A DNA stretch of 64,000 nucleotides from Dillenia suffruticosa (Eukaryota; Streptophyta; Magnoliopsida; Dilleniales; Dilleniaceae). Shown here piece by piece: positions 11,771 through 24,872 of this stretch. How positions within the stretch are numbered: position 1 is the stretch's first letter; each line of letters begins with the position of its first letter. The DNA is taken from assembly GCA_033439265.1 (NCBI GenBank), contig JAVTVX010000035.1, positions 21,478,001 to 21,542,000 on the forward strand. Direction: 5' to 3'. The notes beneath the pieces are model-generated. The model searched no databases. It was not told where the DNA came from and saw nothing but the letters and a program-made list of their open reading frames with translations. Made by a program: the position numbers and the translations under genes.

Positions 11771-13113
11771 AGACCTCGATGTTAAGAGTCTGGCCATGAT
11801 ATGATTTGCATAATACCAATGTAGTTCTTTTTCTTTTTTCTTTTCGGTGCTACACCAAACGGTATCTTTATTATCATTTTCCATAACTATACTAACGACC
11901 CGAATAGAGTCACTCCAAGTAAAGACTAAAAAAATGCTAACAAGTTCCTGTTATGCTCAAGCCCGGCCTTCAGGAAATGTAAGAAAGAATGCTGATATTC
12001 AACCTCCCAGTTGTTCCAAAGGCCACCCCATAAAGCTAGGCTTCAGGGTTGAGTTAAGATCGTAAAAATAATTATAATTACTTTAGTTTTGACCCCTCAA
12101 AACTCGTTGACCCGTGGAGGTAGTCCCCGACGTCTTGACCCATGGAATCGAGTGTTAGGGTTGGGGAGACTTTTGTTTATTTTTTTTGTTTTTGATTTTT
12201 TTTTTTTTATCGATATTTAGAGTTATATTTTAATTAATTTGATTTGAATATTTAGATAGACTTAATTTATACGGTAGATCTCCAATGTAATATTTTTAAT
12301 TTTAAAATTTAAATTTAAAATTTAATTAAAAAATATAATACCGTGCGCCGATAAACCAACTTTTTCTTACTCGGAGAGACTTTCGTTGGCATGATTGAGC
12401 GTCACAAAAGTGCCCCGCTACTTCCCTCCCATGGTCATGTTCATAGGACGCGCAACAAAGCTGGGGCATGCCTGGACTTTTCCCTTTTTAAAGAGGCAAA
12501 TATTTTATTTTAAAGGCACTGCCAAACATTATTAAAATTTCATCATAATTTTAAATGGGAAAGTTTGTTAATGATGAAAATCATAGGCCTGACTTTTCAG
12601 TTAAATCACGTAAAGTAATAGATAGATAGAGATTCCTTCAGTTTTAAAATATAATTGCTGTCATTTCCACTAGGCAGCATATCATGTCCAACCTATCCCA
12701 GTACGCATTTTTGTTCGGAGAAAACCGCAAAATAGACTATTGGCGAGCTTAATGTTGTTCCCGAATGTTCGTATTTAGACCTATGCATAGCCCGGGTGAC
12801 TCAGATGACCCACCAAGGTGGCGAGACTAGGACTTAGACTTAATTTTGTACTTGACTTACAAAACTTTAAATCTAATTGAATCCTCAGTCAGAGATTTTT
12901 TCTCCGACCTTTCGAGTCTTAGACTTAGACTTCTCCAAAATTATATACATATGGATTTGCTCAATCCGGTAATGAGGTTGGACCTAAAGACTAAATCTTA
13001 ATTAGATTAAGATCAACAGCAACAAGAACTTGTATCTTAATCTCGAAATTTTGGAGATTAATTAGATTAAGGTTGAATTAAAAAATATATATTCACATTA
13101 TTTTGACCTAATC

Positions 13114-13158
<45 letters not shown>

Positions 13159-13486
13159 AGTGTGTTTAAATAACTGTGTTGTATTCAAAACTTAATAGAG
13201 ATCTTTTAATTTAGTGGTGTTGGAGGAATATATAAGGATGTGGTTCTTGCTGTTTTCATAACCATAAATCTCACATTCTTGTGACAGTTGAATATAACTT
13301 TATAATTTTGTAAAATGATAAAATTTTTCTTAAACCGGGCCGAAACCGATCAACCCCCCCGCCCACCCAATCCGACTCCTTCCGTAGCTCCCCCTGTCCC
13401 TATCTCACCTCCGCTCCCTTTTCTTCTCTTTAAATTACAGAATTCCACGGCTAGAATTCTCCAGCTTCTCCTCTAATCTTGAAAAA
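11771..13486. other. Intergenic, AT-rich, no gene recognised
   Basis: Only short open frames, none with recognisable content. A (TA)n tract lies at 13116-13151. The stretch 12770-12950 (AGCCCGGGTGACTC and repeated GACTTAGACTT) resembles diffuse plant repeats but I cannot assign a family. 13350-13480 is the pyrimidine-rich presumed promoter of the PPR pseudogene. Confidence 0.5.
13116..13151. repeat. (TA)n microsatellite
   Basis: Alternating AT/TA run of about 36 bases. Confidence 0.9.
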
Positions 13487-15744
13487 ATGGCGTCAAGTTG
13501 CAGGTTAAAGTACATAGGAACAATTCGTTCAACCTTCTGTTCACTCTCCGTCAATAACCCTGCCCTGTTTTTTTCTGCAAGAACTTCGAACTAGCCAAAA
13601 GAAAATCTCTCCAAAATGTTTCCTCACTGCAACTACAAGAAAATAAAAACCTGTTATTTGATTCAAACCTGAAGATGAGAGCAAACCCTAGGCTTCGCGA
13701 AGCCATAGACTTGTTATATTCTCGAGGAATTGCAAGCACAGAAACATACACTCATCTTTTACTCGAATGCGTACGATTCAACGATGTAAATCAAGCAAAA
13801 CGATTACAGAACCACATGGAGATTGACTTGTACCAACCGAACTCAACATTCATTCACAATCGTGTTCTTCACGTTTTTGCAAAATCAGGCGAATCATCTC
13901 TAGCTCAAAAATTGTTTGATAAAATGCCCCAAAAAGATATATTTTCGTATAATGCCCTTCTTTAGGCGTACTCAGAAATCGTGTTCTTCACGGTGATATC
14001 GGGTTTGGTGGATAGTGGGTGTTTGCATGAAGCTTTTGACGTGTTTGTCGTGATGCAGAGGGAAGGATTTGAGGGTACAGATAACACGTATGTAAGTCTG
14101 TTGAATGCGTGTTGCGATTATAGAGGGAGTGCTTTTATTTGGAATGAATTGAGTGATTTGTATGCAAAGTGTGGTGCAATTGATCATGATTATACGTCTG
14201 TAATGCATTGTATGTCCCATAACGGGTCCCATTCTTCTATCCTTTCCTGGGAGTGACTATTCATAGCTAGTACCTTGACACCAAAGAAGAGTTCGACCAA
14301 ATGCTTTATTTCTGTCCTAGTTGATCCTGATTGGACTGTCGTGTCTTGGAATTCAATAATTTTGGGTTCTCTGCGAAATGGGCAGCCTGAGAGATGCCTT
14401 GAATTGTTTCACGAGATGCTGGTATCGGGGTTAATGCCTGATCAAGTTACAGCTTCAAATGTGTTAAGTTTATACTTTCAAACTGGTCGTGTAGAGGATG
14501 CAAGTAAGATGTTTAGAGCAATTAAGGCTGATAAGGTTTGTTGGACTACAATGATTACGGGTTCTGTACAAAATGGAAGAGAAGAGGATGCTTTAACGTT
14601 TTCTTGTGTGATGCTAAGTGAAAATGTTACACCTGATAGTTTTGCAATCTCAATTGTTGTCGGTGCTTGTGCCAAGTTAGCTCCCATGCGTCATGGTGAA
14701 ATAATTTATGGGGCATCAGTGCGCATAGGAATTGAACTTGATCTGCTTGTCTCCAGTTCCCTTGTTGATATGTATTCTAAATGTGGAAACACAGCAGATG
14801 CTTGGGTTGTGTTCAAGGCCATGCCAACCAGAAATGTGGTATCTTGGAATTCCATGATTCTGGGTTATGCACAGAATGGGAAAGATTCAGAGGCCTTGGC
14901 CTTGTATGCAAAATTGTTAGAGCAAAACTATAAACCAGACGATAAAACCTTTGTGGGTGTTTTGTCTGCTTGTAATCACACTGGTTTAGTCAAACAGGGA
15001 GAAGAAATTTTTGGCTCAATTAGCAAAGAGCATGGTTTGACACCCACTACAGACCATTATGCATGCATGATTAATCTCCTCGGTCTTTCAGGTTATATAG
15101 ATAAAGCTGTAGATCTTATCAGAGGCATGCCCCACGAATCAAATTCCCTGATTTGGTCAACTCTTTTATCTGTTTGTTCAGTTAAGCATGATATAGAGGA
15201 CGGGGATATGGCTGCAAGGCAACTCTTTGAATTAGAGCCTCTCAATGCCGAACCTTATGTTATGCTGTCCAACATGTATGCTGCTTGTGGGGGAAGGAAA
15301 GATGTGGCTCTGATACGATCTCTCATGAAGAATAAAAATGTAAAGAAGTTTGCAGCCTATAGTTGGTTAGAGATTGAAAATTCAATCCACAAGTTTGCGT
15401 CTGAAGATTGGCTGCACCCTGAAAGCAAACAGATTTACGAGGAGTTAGACAAAATAGTAATGAAACTGCAGCAATCTGGGTTTACTCCTAATGTGAACTT
15501 GGTTTTACATTATGTCAGACAAGAGGAGAAGTTTGAATCCATCTGTTACCATAGTGAGAAACTTGCTCTCGCCTTTGGATTACTCAAGAAGCCCGATTCT
15601 GTCTTACCAATAAGGATTTGTGATGACTGCCATGTATTTATAAAGTTTGTCTCTAAGATTATCAGACGACCTGTCATCTTAAGAGATTCTAACAGGTTCC
15701 ATCATTTTGTTGCAGGGTCTTGCTCTTGCAAAGATTATTGGTAA
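13487..15744 (+). pseudogene. DYW-class pentatricopeptide repeat (PPR) gene, disabled
   Basis: Intact relatives are organelle-targeted RNA-editing factors. An ATG at 13487 opens a plausible transit-peptide-like frame (MASSCRLKYIG...) that stops after about 35 codons. The PPR homology then runs in another frame from about 13561 to the end, so one frameshift is needed. Within the PPR frame there are two in-frame stops, TAG 13963-13965 and TGA 14254-14256, yet all three open segments share one frame. Around both breaks the PPR register skips roughly 20 residues, pointing to in-frame deletions. From 14275 to 15744 the frame is open (489 codons) with PPR motifs such as VVSWNSMILGYAQNG, followed by E/E+ regions and a DYW domain: HSEKLA, CDDCH and terminal CSCKDYW. 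The segment before CDDCH is shorter than usual. The 3' part could still be transcribed; a functional protein seems unlikely. Confidence 0.85.
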
Positions 15745-17298
15745 CTAGGAACTTATGGGAGATGGAAAATGTACATTCCTCCGGTATGGGAAAGCCCATG
15801 GGAAATGAACCTGGATTCCTTGTAAAGATTATGCATTAAAACAAAAGTGCCATTTACTGTAAGGAATGCTGGTGCAAAAGAAATGAGTTTTTCTCTGTGG
15901 TAAGTAAATGGTTTTGAAGTCCGGTATAAAACTGCTGTGATAGTTTAACAGTGGTTCCTTCAAATGATCTGCAAGCCTTCCTCTAAATGGAATTACTAGA
16001 AGAGAGCAAGGCATATGTGATCCCAAAGGAAGGTTGGCAATAACTTTAAATTTGCAATCCTATTAGTTGATGCAAATTTTTTTTTTTATTTAAAAAAAAA
16101 AGAAAAGGTTTTTTGCACAATTTTGTATATTCAAGTCATCTTCTTTCATTTAACCAGTCCTTATAGGCAGTCCCACCCTGTTAATAACTGCTTGGCACCA
16201 AACTGTAAGCTATCCTTAGATCAAAGAACAGCTCTGATTAAATTTTATAGTCAGGTGGGATGCTTCACTTGTTTCATTCACCTCTGTTAACAAGGTAGGA
16301 CCAAAACAGTTGAATCGTTGATTTCTGGACTTACAGTGGAGCTAAATGGTACCCTTCAACTAAAAAATTCTAAATTTGTGGGTAGTGTCTATCATCTGCG
16401 ACCAAGAACTTGGATTTTAAAAAATTTTCCCCAGATAGAATCCACTTGAAATGTTTCTGGCTGGAGAAAATATATTTCAGTTTTACTGGGGGTTTGGCTT
16501 GCAACCAGTAATCAAAAGTAAACAAATAATTGGTTCTAAATTTGGTGTCAGTTCAGTTGGGTTAGAAACTGTTTCACTGAACAGAAGAAAATATCACATT
16601 CTGAATGGTCTAGTTGTCCTGTATTTCTCTAGGTTGACCGAAAACTCCTTTTGTCTTAATTTAAGGGCAATATTTTGTGTTCTTCATGTACTTTGACTAT
16701 ATTCTCAATTTCAAAGTGGTTCTCTTATTATTTCATGCTTATGAAATGCACCAAGAAATCTCTTCTTACTCAAATTGGGGGAGTTGGAGAATCCCCTGCT
16801 ATTGAATCCTGGACTTATTTCCCTCTCTCTCATGTCTGTACGTGATACATATACGAATTTTATGGATGTTCATGGAATTTTTTTTAGCATATTATTGTGC
16901 TTTTTTCCCCCCTATTGCTAATGGTTTGGAAACCTTTGCAATGGGTTTTATCTGCTAGACGAGTGTCACTGCGGTGAAAACTGATGATGTGAAAGGTAAT
17001 GCTTGCACATCAGTATGTGTCATTCTTATGAGCTTCAATTTCTTAATTATCTATTATGCTCTATTGTCTAAAGGTGCTAGGACCCGCATGCTGCAAACTT
17101 GAAACATCTGCCATGAGGTATATGATCTAGTATACTAGCACTCTTTAGTGTATCTGCTGTCTACACGCAACGTAAGCTTTCTATTTCCATTCTTTTTAAT
17201 AAAAATGAGGATGGCAAGTGGGTTCTGTAGGATTTTGTCATGCCTCTCTCTCTCTACCGGTTGTGGTACTTGGTTTGGTTTGCACTTAGGCTGCTATA
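15745..17298. other. Intergenic region after the PPR pseudogene
   Basis: Presumed former 3' UTR followed by unassigned sequence. No coding or RNA gene recognised; poly-T/A runs near 16078-16100. Confidence 0.5.
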
Positions 17299-17433
17299 TA
17301 GTTTGGAGCTATGAGTCCCTCAGGGACAGCTCAAGCGGTAGAGCCTTTCCACTTCCATCATTCTTTCCCCGGTTCGAATCCGCTTGGTTGCATCTCATTG
17401 TTTAAAAAAAAAAAAATAGTTTAGAGCTATGAG
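17299..17433 (+). mobile_element. tRNA-derived SINE with 17-bp target-site duplication
   Basis: Body 17316-17416, about 101 bp. It carries an A box (AGCTCAAGCGGTAGAGC, 17329-17345) and a perfect B box (GGTTCGAATCC, 17371-17381), and ends in an A13 tail (17404-17416). It is flanked by direct repeats TAGTTTGGAGCTATGAG (17299-17315) and TAGTTTAGAGCTATGAG (17417-17433), identical except for one base. Internal pol III promoter, A-tail and long target-site duplication together are diagnostic of LINE-assisted SINE retroposition. The near-identical duplication implies a fairly recent insertion. The A-box region resembles a tRNA 5' half; the source tRNA is not determined. Confidence 0.88.
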
Positions 17434-18690
17434 CTTTCTTATGGATCTTGAACCATTGGGCCCTGTTGGTTAAAGGCACAGGCAATCTAGTGGTGAATGT
17501 TAGAATATGCTGCAGCAGTACTGGCCTTGTCCAGTATCAAACCTCGGGTCCAGCTAGGGATGGGCTCTTACTCGGCCCACTTGGAGGGAGGTCCTAGACC
17601 GCTCCGCAAACCCCTTCCACGTGTGAAGGCACCTCTTCTCAATTATGAAGCCCTTTAATCCCAGTATAATTTGTTGTGCGAGTGTTCTTCAATAAAAGAG
17701 CACTACTCGGTTTGATTTTTTCTATTACCCGCAAACCCCGAAATGAGTTGAGTTGTGCTGATAAATAGTTGCCCAGGCAACACTCTTTTAATTAAATAGT
17801 TCCAGAATTGAGCTTCAAGTTCGACTCTCTTAACACTGAAGTTGAGCTCGAGTCGAGTTTGCTGAATTTATGCATAGTATAATTGAATATGAATTGAGTA
17901 CTGCAATTCTCAAACTCGGTTCTTCTAATAAACCAGTTTCAAAATTGAGGTCAAACTCAACTATTTAACATTATGTCGTAGGCTTTGATGAACTTTTTGA
18001 TGAGTTGAGAGCTTGAGTTACCCTCATGGTTTTACAGACCTATATCTATCCCTTTTCATTTTCAGTGAAGGGTTCAGGGTCATCTCACATGGAAAAGCCA
18101 AGTGTGAGGATGCAACAACCAAGACCCGGGAGTGCCCTTATGTGACCAAATCAACAATTTATCTGCGACGATAGGGATAGTTTTAACCCTAGGGAGGTAC
18201 TGTACTCTTTTTGGTCATGGCTTCAAATTTCTCTCTGAACGTACACAGATGAACCTGATCCTGTCGAGCCTCCGACACTGCTGTTCCCTGATGTGACGAT
18301 TTGATAATTGGATTGATAGGGGGTTTCGACAGGGCTTGAATTTATCATGTGCTAAGTTAGAAAATGGCATTGTGCTGTTAATCATTCCGCTTTTGAAGTG
18401 GGAAGGACAGCATACTTAACCCACCTAGAGTTGCATTGCCTGTGAATATTTTTATTTTTTTGATTGTTTTAAATGATCTATATTTAACCGCTTATAAAGT
18501 TTTTAAGTATATTGAGATGGGCTCAGTTTTGTTCAGGTCCCCGATTAAACAACCCCCCCCCCCCAACTGAGACGAGGCCAATACTGGGATGTGGTGTGGC
18601 GCTTTTATCATTCCAAGTAGTTGGCAAGTAAACATGTTCCAATTGCAGAATAGATAGGCAAATGCTAATTTACTTGAGCATTTTTGCCAA
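17434..18690. other. Intergenic, possible older SINE-like sequence
   Basis: No gene. 17460-17700 contains a TAGTGGT-type A-box-like string followed by GTATCAAACCTC and may be a degraded tRNA-derived repeat, but the B box is poor. 17800-18020 is rich in GAGTTGAG/CTCGAGTCGAG-type words typical of diffuse plant repeats. Confidence 0.35.
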
Positions 18691-18694
18691 GAGA

Positions 18695-18890
18695 TTTTTT
18701 TTTTTTTTTTACTATAACAATCAGTATTTAAAGTCATGTTTTGATTAATCCGATATGAGATTTATAATGATCCATTTAAAAAAACTATTCTTTCAAAATA
18801 ATTTTTTCTACGGGGTTGGGACTATTGAGGCCCCCCATCTCCGGAAATGTTTGGGAATCAAACACCTAGCCATCACATCATGCCGTGGGC
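18695..18890 (-). mobile_element. SINE-like A-tailed element, degraded
   Basis: Read on the minus strand: a B-box-like GTGTTTGATTCCC (18852-18866 plus-strand), a middle section, then the family-typical block around CGGATTAATC and a terminal A run (plus-strand T run 18695-18710). Shares this 3' block with the copies at 25450, 29290, 40625, 42681 and 56498. No target-site duplication recognised. Confidence 0.45.
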
Positions 18891-21800
18891 TAGGCTAGGC
18901 TAGGCTTGGCTGATTATGGCTATAGTCTCTAAGCATGCTTACTTTTTGGATTTATCGGCCTAGGTTTAGCCGGGCCACCACATGAGTTTTAGTCTTGCCT
19001 TCGCTTCCTTAAACGCAAATAGTCTGCCTTTCCTTTTTCTTTTTTTCGGCTATTAGTTTCTTCGATTGATTCTAAAATAATTAAAGTGTACATATACAGA
19101 CATATATTATACTCTAGTAGTTTAATTCAAAATATTTTAATTCACAAGGTTTTCTTTTTCTTTTTCAAATGTTTGGATGGGCCCAACTAGTGGTCGACAA
19201 GGATCATGCTCCTCTCAATCGTCAGAAGACTTCAGAGTCCCTCCAGCTATGCCTCTTATCTCTGAATTACATGTTTTCTGTCGCATAGTGAACTTTCCTA
19301 AAGCAAAAAGTTTCTCATTGGCTTCCATGCAATGCAATGTAATAAAATGGAGCACGATCAAATATATCTTGACAATTGGGTTACATAAAAAAAACTTTTA
19401 ATATGTTGTGACCCTAAACACTTCCACTCTAGCCTTTGTGGTGTGGTATATTAGAAAGTCCCGCACGTGCGAGTGCCTAGAATGGAATCGAAGATACATA
19501 GGGTAGAGTGGAGAAAATCTGTCTGTGACAGAGTGGAGTGGACGCCGCCAATCTGAGCCATCCAATTCCAAACGCGTAGCGTCCTCAGCACACCATCGTC
19601 CCACTCTCTCTCTCTCTCTCTCTTATTTTGGTCAGAGAACACGAGGTGTAGTCAACATCGCCAGAAAGTTGTCGACGACACTGATCTGACGGCTAAGGAC
19701 ACGGTTGTGAAGAATGTGACTGGAAGCAGTCGGCACGTTTTGATTGGTTTCCCCAAACCTGTAGGTCCTACATTTTGTCTCTCTGGGTTTTGACAGGTGG
19801 CTGTCGTCTCGTATCTTTCTTCAATCCATTGGCCTTTCCCTTGTCTCTCTATCTTTTCCACCGGGGGCCTCTCGCCCTTTCTCTTCAACTTTTGCAGCCT
19901 TTCTAGCTTTTCATTTTCGGAAAATCGACCTTATTTCTGCAATCCCTTTTACAATGAACCATGGTTGTTCCTTTGGGGAACAAATTATATATAACTAAAT
20001 TAATCAAATAGGATCCATTGCACAAACTCCTTTTCTTTTTTTTTTCTCTCTTTTTTTTTAACCATCGACTTTAATGTATTAATCCAATCAAATCAATATA
20101 AGATCCATTAAAAATTTAATTTTTCCGGATACAATTGTTTTATTCTTATAATTCAAATCCGAGACTCATGATTACAAATTCAACTAAAAGAATATAAGTT
20201 ATTAGTTTTTCTAGTATACCACTTGTCATCAAATATTCAATTTAAATTATAATTATTACATTTTAAATAAAACGTCACCCTAATAATATCAAAATGTCAA
20301 ATTGTCATAAAATTTTTATAATTTTAATTTCCTAAAAGTATTTCAACACAATTTATATTGATCTGTTTCGAAATCAAAAAATCAAAATCTCAGGATTATA
20401 AAGCGTGTATCACATCTACTTTAAGAACTATTTTAGCGCACAAATTTACGCACAAATTTTAATCATTAAATTACTCATTTTTAAATTAATTGAACAACTA
20501 TTTACGATAAAGGGTTTTATTGGACGATGGTAAAATAATTAATAAGTATAGGTTTCATTGAGTGATAATGTATATTACGGTGATATGAATTGCCGACAGA
20601 AGGCGATAGCATCGTACTATATTCATTTGTTTGTGGTGTTTCGAGAATCTGGTTCTAAACTTCGAGAATATTATTTGTTGAACAAACAAATCATTTACAA
20701 CTAAGCAAATTTGACAATAACTCAAAGTTTCCTTTTGTGTTAAGCAACTCTATTTTGTTACAAAAGACCCCTTTTAACAGATCTTCTCAACTTTTGTGAA
20801 ATGCACTGCATTTTCAATATTAAATATTATATTGATTAACTCATCTTTTAGTTGGAATCGAATTTTTTTCTTAATTTGATATTAACTCATTTTATATTAT
20901 CAATCTCTATTGAATTTAGTTTAATTCTGTTGTCTTAAAGTTTTTTGAGATATGGGTAAATCTTTTAATACTAAAAAATTATAAAAAGGTGAAGGAATAT
21001 TGCAGTAAGCCGTGCGGAGGGTACAGCCTGGGGGACCCCATATGTCATGCTGCATTTGATGAGCGGTGGGTGGGTGAGTCATTAAAGAATATCAAGATTG
21101 GGACTATTATGTATCAGGATTGTTGTGATTGTACTTTATCATGATTCATGGAAAATAAATAGTTAAGTAAAATTGATGAAAAATCGCAATTCGACGACTG
21201 GTTGAGTTAATGCTACGTGGGGTCCAATTATTATTAATTTTTTTTTTATTATTTTAACAATTTGAATTTCTGATTTTTACTTATAAATTCTTATTTTTTT
21301 AAAAAAAATTAACTGAACTAAAAAATATTAAAAATAAAATAATCGTTAAGATAAATTTGGATTAGCCAAACAGAGGCTCCGAAAAAAAGAAAATGATGCA
21401 AAGGAGAGAGAGAGATTGCACGTCTACACTTACAATTTTATCTTTCACTCCCTATTTTTCTCCGTGTTTAGTCGGTTCATACACAGCTATTATGTGGGTC
21501 TCCTTGGTACAAAAGAGAGGTGTCATTCCACAAGCCTTTCATTTCCCTTGTGAGGTAGGTGAAGTCATGGGCAATGAGTGCACATTTAAAATGCATGGCT
21601 TCTAATAATTGTGGCAGAGAAAGGCAATATCGAAGAAGATGGTAAGGAGACAACAAACTTTTTGTTTTTGAGCTACTTTTTCCACACCGAAATTAATCGA
21701 ACTATTATCTTACATTGCATGTATGCATGGAGAAGAATGTTTCGAATTGTAGACCCATTAACTCAATCCAGATTGAAATGCGACTCCCCCTTGAGACTCC

Positions 21801-24800
21801 ACTAATCTTTCATAAAGGAATGTCTACTGGGGACCAACCATGGGTGAAAAAATGAGAAGACAATGATGACATTTTGGACTTGAGGAGGACTCAAGAACTT
21901 GCAATTTTTGAAGCCGCAAATCTTGAAAAACCAAAATGGAAAGCGGAAAGGGAAAGGACCCCCCAAAGGATGGGATCCCACAGGAACGACTCCAATTAGG
22001 GACTATCACTATTAGAGTGAGTGATGGATCAAGTTAAGAAAAGAAAGGGAAACCCACATGGGTTTTGACATGGGCACCTGCCGACGGACGCTGTCCTGAC
22101 ACCAGTCTGACCATGCGACACCCCGACAATGATCCCAATCCATTTCCTTCGCCGGTGCTCCGGCACGCCTTTCCTTTTGGCTCTCTCTCTCTCTCTCTCT
22201 CTCCCCCCCCCCAAACAATTGACTTTAAAAGAGAGAGAGAAAAGACAGCAATTTCATACTTGAGTGAGATCAACTTATTTATTTATTCATTTATTAATAC
22301 TTCTTCTGTTCTATTTTAATCAATAAAATTAATCAAATGTATCCACTAAAAAGATAATGACTTGATTTTGTTCATTAAAAATCATTTAAAGTCTGTTCAG
22401 TCCACTTTTTAGAGGTAGAAATAATAAATGCTTACCATATTAACTAAATAAAGCTTTAGTACTAATTATGGAAAATATGTAAGAAATAAGTATTTAAAAG
22501 TGGACAGAGGGAATCTAAATTTTAAAAAGAGAAAAAGTACCCATCACAAATTAATTTATTACTAAAATATTTACGAAACAATGCTTAGTTCGAGTTTCTC
22601 TTACTAGAACTTGAACATTGGTGAAAATTCTAGCATTTGACAAATTGTTTGTCACTATGAATGTAGTGGCGTGATTTGAGCGCGACAAGGTAGTCTTTCC
22701 AAATAGGAGTGCGCAGTATTGCTCGTTGAGACATGAGGAAAGGAGAAATGGCTATTGGAGCTCTTACCACTCAAGTAGCTAAAAGTTTCAATTTGGTTTA
22801 ATTGCTAACATACTTGCCCCGGTGACTCAAGTTAGCAATGTTCTTTTTTTACTTGATTATTGATATTTAAAAATTCAATTAATTCGATTTGAAAACATAT
22901 AAAATCTTAATTTAGGGGTTGATTTTTTTAATATCTGTTGTTTCATTTTCAAAACTCAAAATCAGATATCTTGATTAAAAAAATACAGTAATTTAGACCT
23001 CCGTATAATTGGTCAAGTTTAACAATATTGGATACATAGCACATATGATTTGAGTATTCTATTACTTTTTTTAATACATAAAAAGAAGAAAAAGCAAAGG
23101 GAGCAAGAAGCTTGGGCGAATGGGAGGGGGTAGGATGCACTTGCCCCATAATTTTTTTTGTATATTTTAAAATTTATAATCTTAAATATTATTTATTTTC
23201 TGAAAACTATAATTTCGTCCATGTGAAATTATAATCTTAAATTACCTTTGACGAGGAGTTCTAGTAGTATACAAACAATATATCATTTTATTTATAATTT
23301 TTTTCAAATTGTTAGTATTTAGCAACTCTTTTATCATGAGCCAAGCTACACATTGGAGTCAAGAACACATCGAGTAGGCGACCACCTACGCTATGGCTGG
23401 CTAGTATTTTAAATTTTTGTGATAGTTGACATATGCAAGAAAAATGCACTTTCTAATTGCATTGATGACCAATTCTCGTTTAGCCAAAAAGAGAAGATTC
23501 TCCCCAACCCAATTGAGAAACTCCATCATTGAATTTGAGAAGTGAGTGGGTGTAAAGTAACAAAGGGCCTGGTGTTAATGGGCATCATAGAAAGTTAGCA
23601 ATAAAAAATATTAAATTTCCCTTCTTTTGAAGGGCAGAGCAGGCCATGACAAGACATGGTGTGCAGAAAAGGTCGATGCCATTCTGTTGCGAAGACGAAG
23701 TTGAGAAAAATAATAGAAAATATATATGGACGAACAATCAAAGATCAGTGTCTTATGATTACAACAAATGATTAAATTAGAGATAATTACTCATTACTTA
23801 GGATGTAAGTGTGGATCTTTTGGTTTTGTCCCTTCTGTGGTTTGTCCCTCCACCCTTTTTCCTTCCCCCTGTTTCGTGAACAAATTTTTTTTTTTGCTGC
23901 CCCACGTTATAGGAGGAAATATCTTAAAACTCTTAAACCGCATTGGAATTAAGTAAAGGAAAAACAAAGTATGGTTTTCATAATAACGTTTGCTCCCAAA
24001 TGTTGCGAAAGGAGTAGTTTTTCTCTGACGTTTAAATGTGAAAAATGTAGGTAATACTTTATTTTTGTTGATATTTTTCTATGAAAAAATATTAGAAAAG
24101 ATTCATATTTTGTTTGATATTTGTTGGAATTTTCCCGACCACATTTTCCTTAATATTTTTTCTCATATTTTTTTTGTCGCAATTTCATTTAGTGACTCTT
24201 ATATGATATTAGAATTTGTCAAAACAAATATAAGAAATAAGTCTGAATTTTTGTGGTATTTCTTCTTAGGAGGTTGGTAAGACGTGAAAATCTTTTTCAA
24301 TCAAAAGGAGTTATACTAGTTATTAGGAAAGAATATTAAAAATTATTTCTGAATTTTCATTAAATTATAAATTAAAAAATATCTTAAGATCAATCAAAAT
24401 CGATTAGAAATGGTAGATTATATCATCAAAAAAGGGTTCAAGGTGAATACGATGAAATCTCTTGTTAAAATCAATATAGGGGTGCATGTAATTGTGGGTT
24501 TCCTTTGGATTGTCTGGTCTCTATCATGATTGAGAGCTGAGACACAACCATCTCCACTTGTTTAGCCCAGATTGTACTTCAGATTTATGTTGAACGAAGC
24601 AATGATTCCTATAAAATAGCCCCCCACGTTTTTGTTTTTGTTTTTATTTTCGGTTCTCTTTCCCTGTGAGTGCATCAAAAAGGCCTTTTCTTGGTAGCCA
24701 TCACATTAAACATGACCATATATAAAATCTGACAGAAATAAATAAATATAAGTAATATTAAATTAGACAAATAAATTTTGATTCAAATCAATGTATTGAT

Positions 24801-24872
24801 ATGGCCAATCATATTAACTTCGATCCATAATTGATTTAATTCATAAAATATTACTGATGTATTTATTTCATC
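18891..24872. other. Gene-poor AT-rich region
   Basis: No coding gene supported. 19440-19900 is less AT-rich and has a CGCACGTGCG palindrome (near 19463) and a CT tract (about 19603-19622), which look promoter-like, but no gene follows. 20036-20240 and 22850-22930 contain weakly conserved pieces of the same A-tailed family on the minus strand. A CT run followed by C8 lies at about 22182-22211. Confidence 0.4.

Noticed and set aside
11847-12065. 72-codon frame after the heat-shock promoter as its gene
   Set aside because: No homology to any HSP or other family by eye, and it begins well after the leader with intervening ATGs in other frames.
16940-17020. CTGATGATG followed by possible CTGA, resembling a C/D-box snoRNA
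   Set aside because: The C box lacks the required purine, no terminal stem pairs the ends, and the D box position is wrong.
17316-17416. Possible functional tRNA gene
   Set aside because: Pol III boxes are present but no cloverleaf with acceptor stem and anticodon loop can be drawn; the A-tail and flanking duplications show a SINE.
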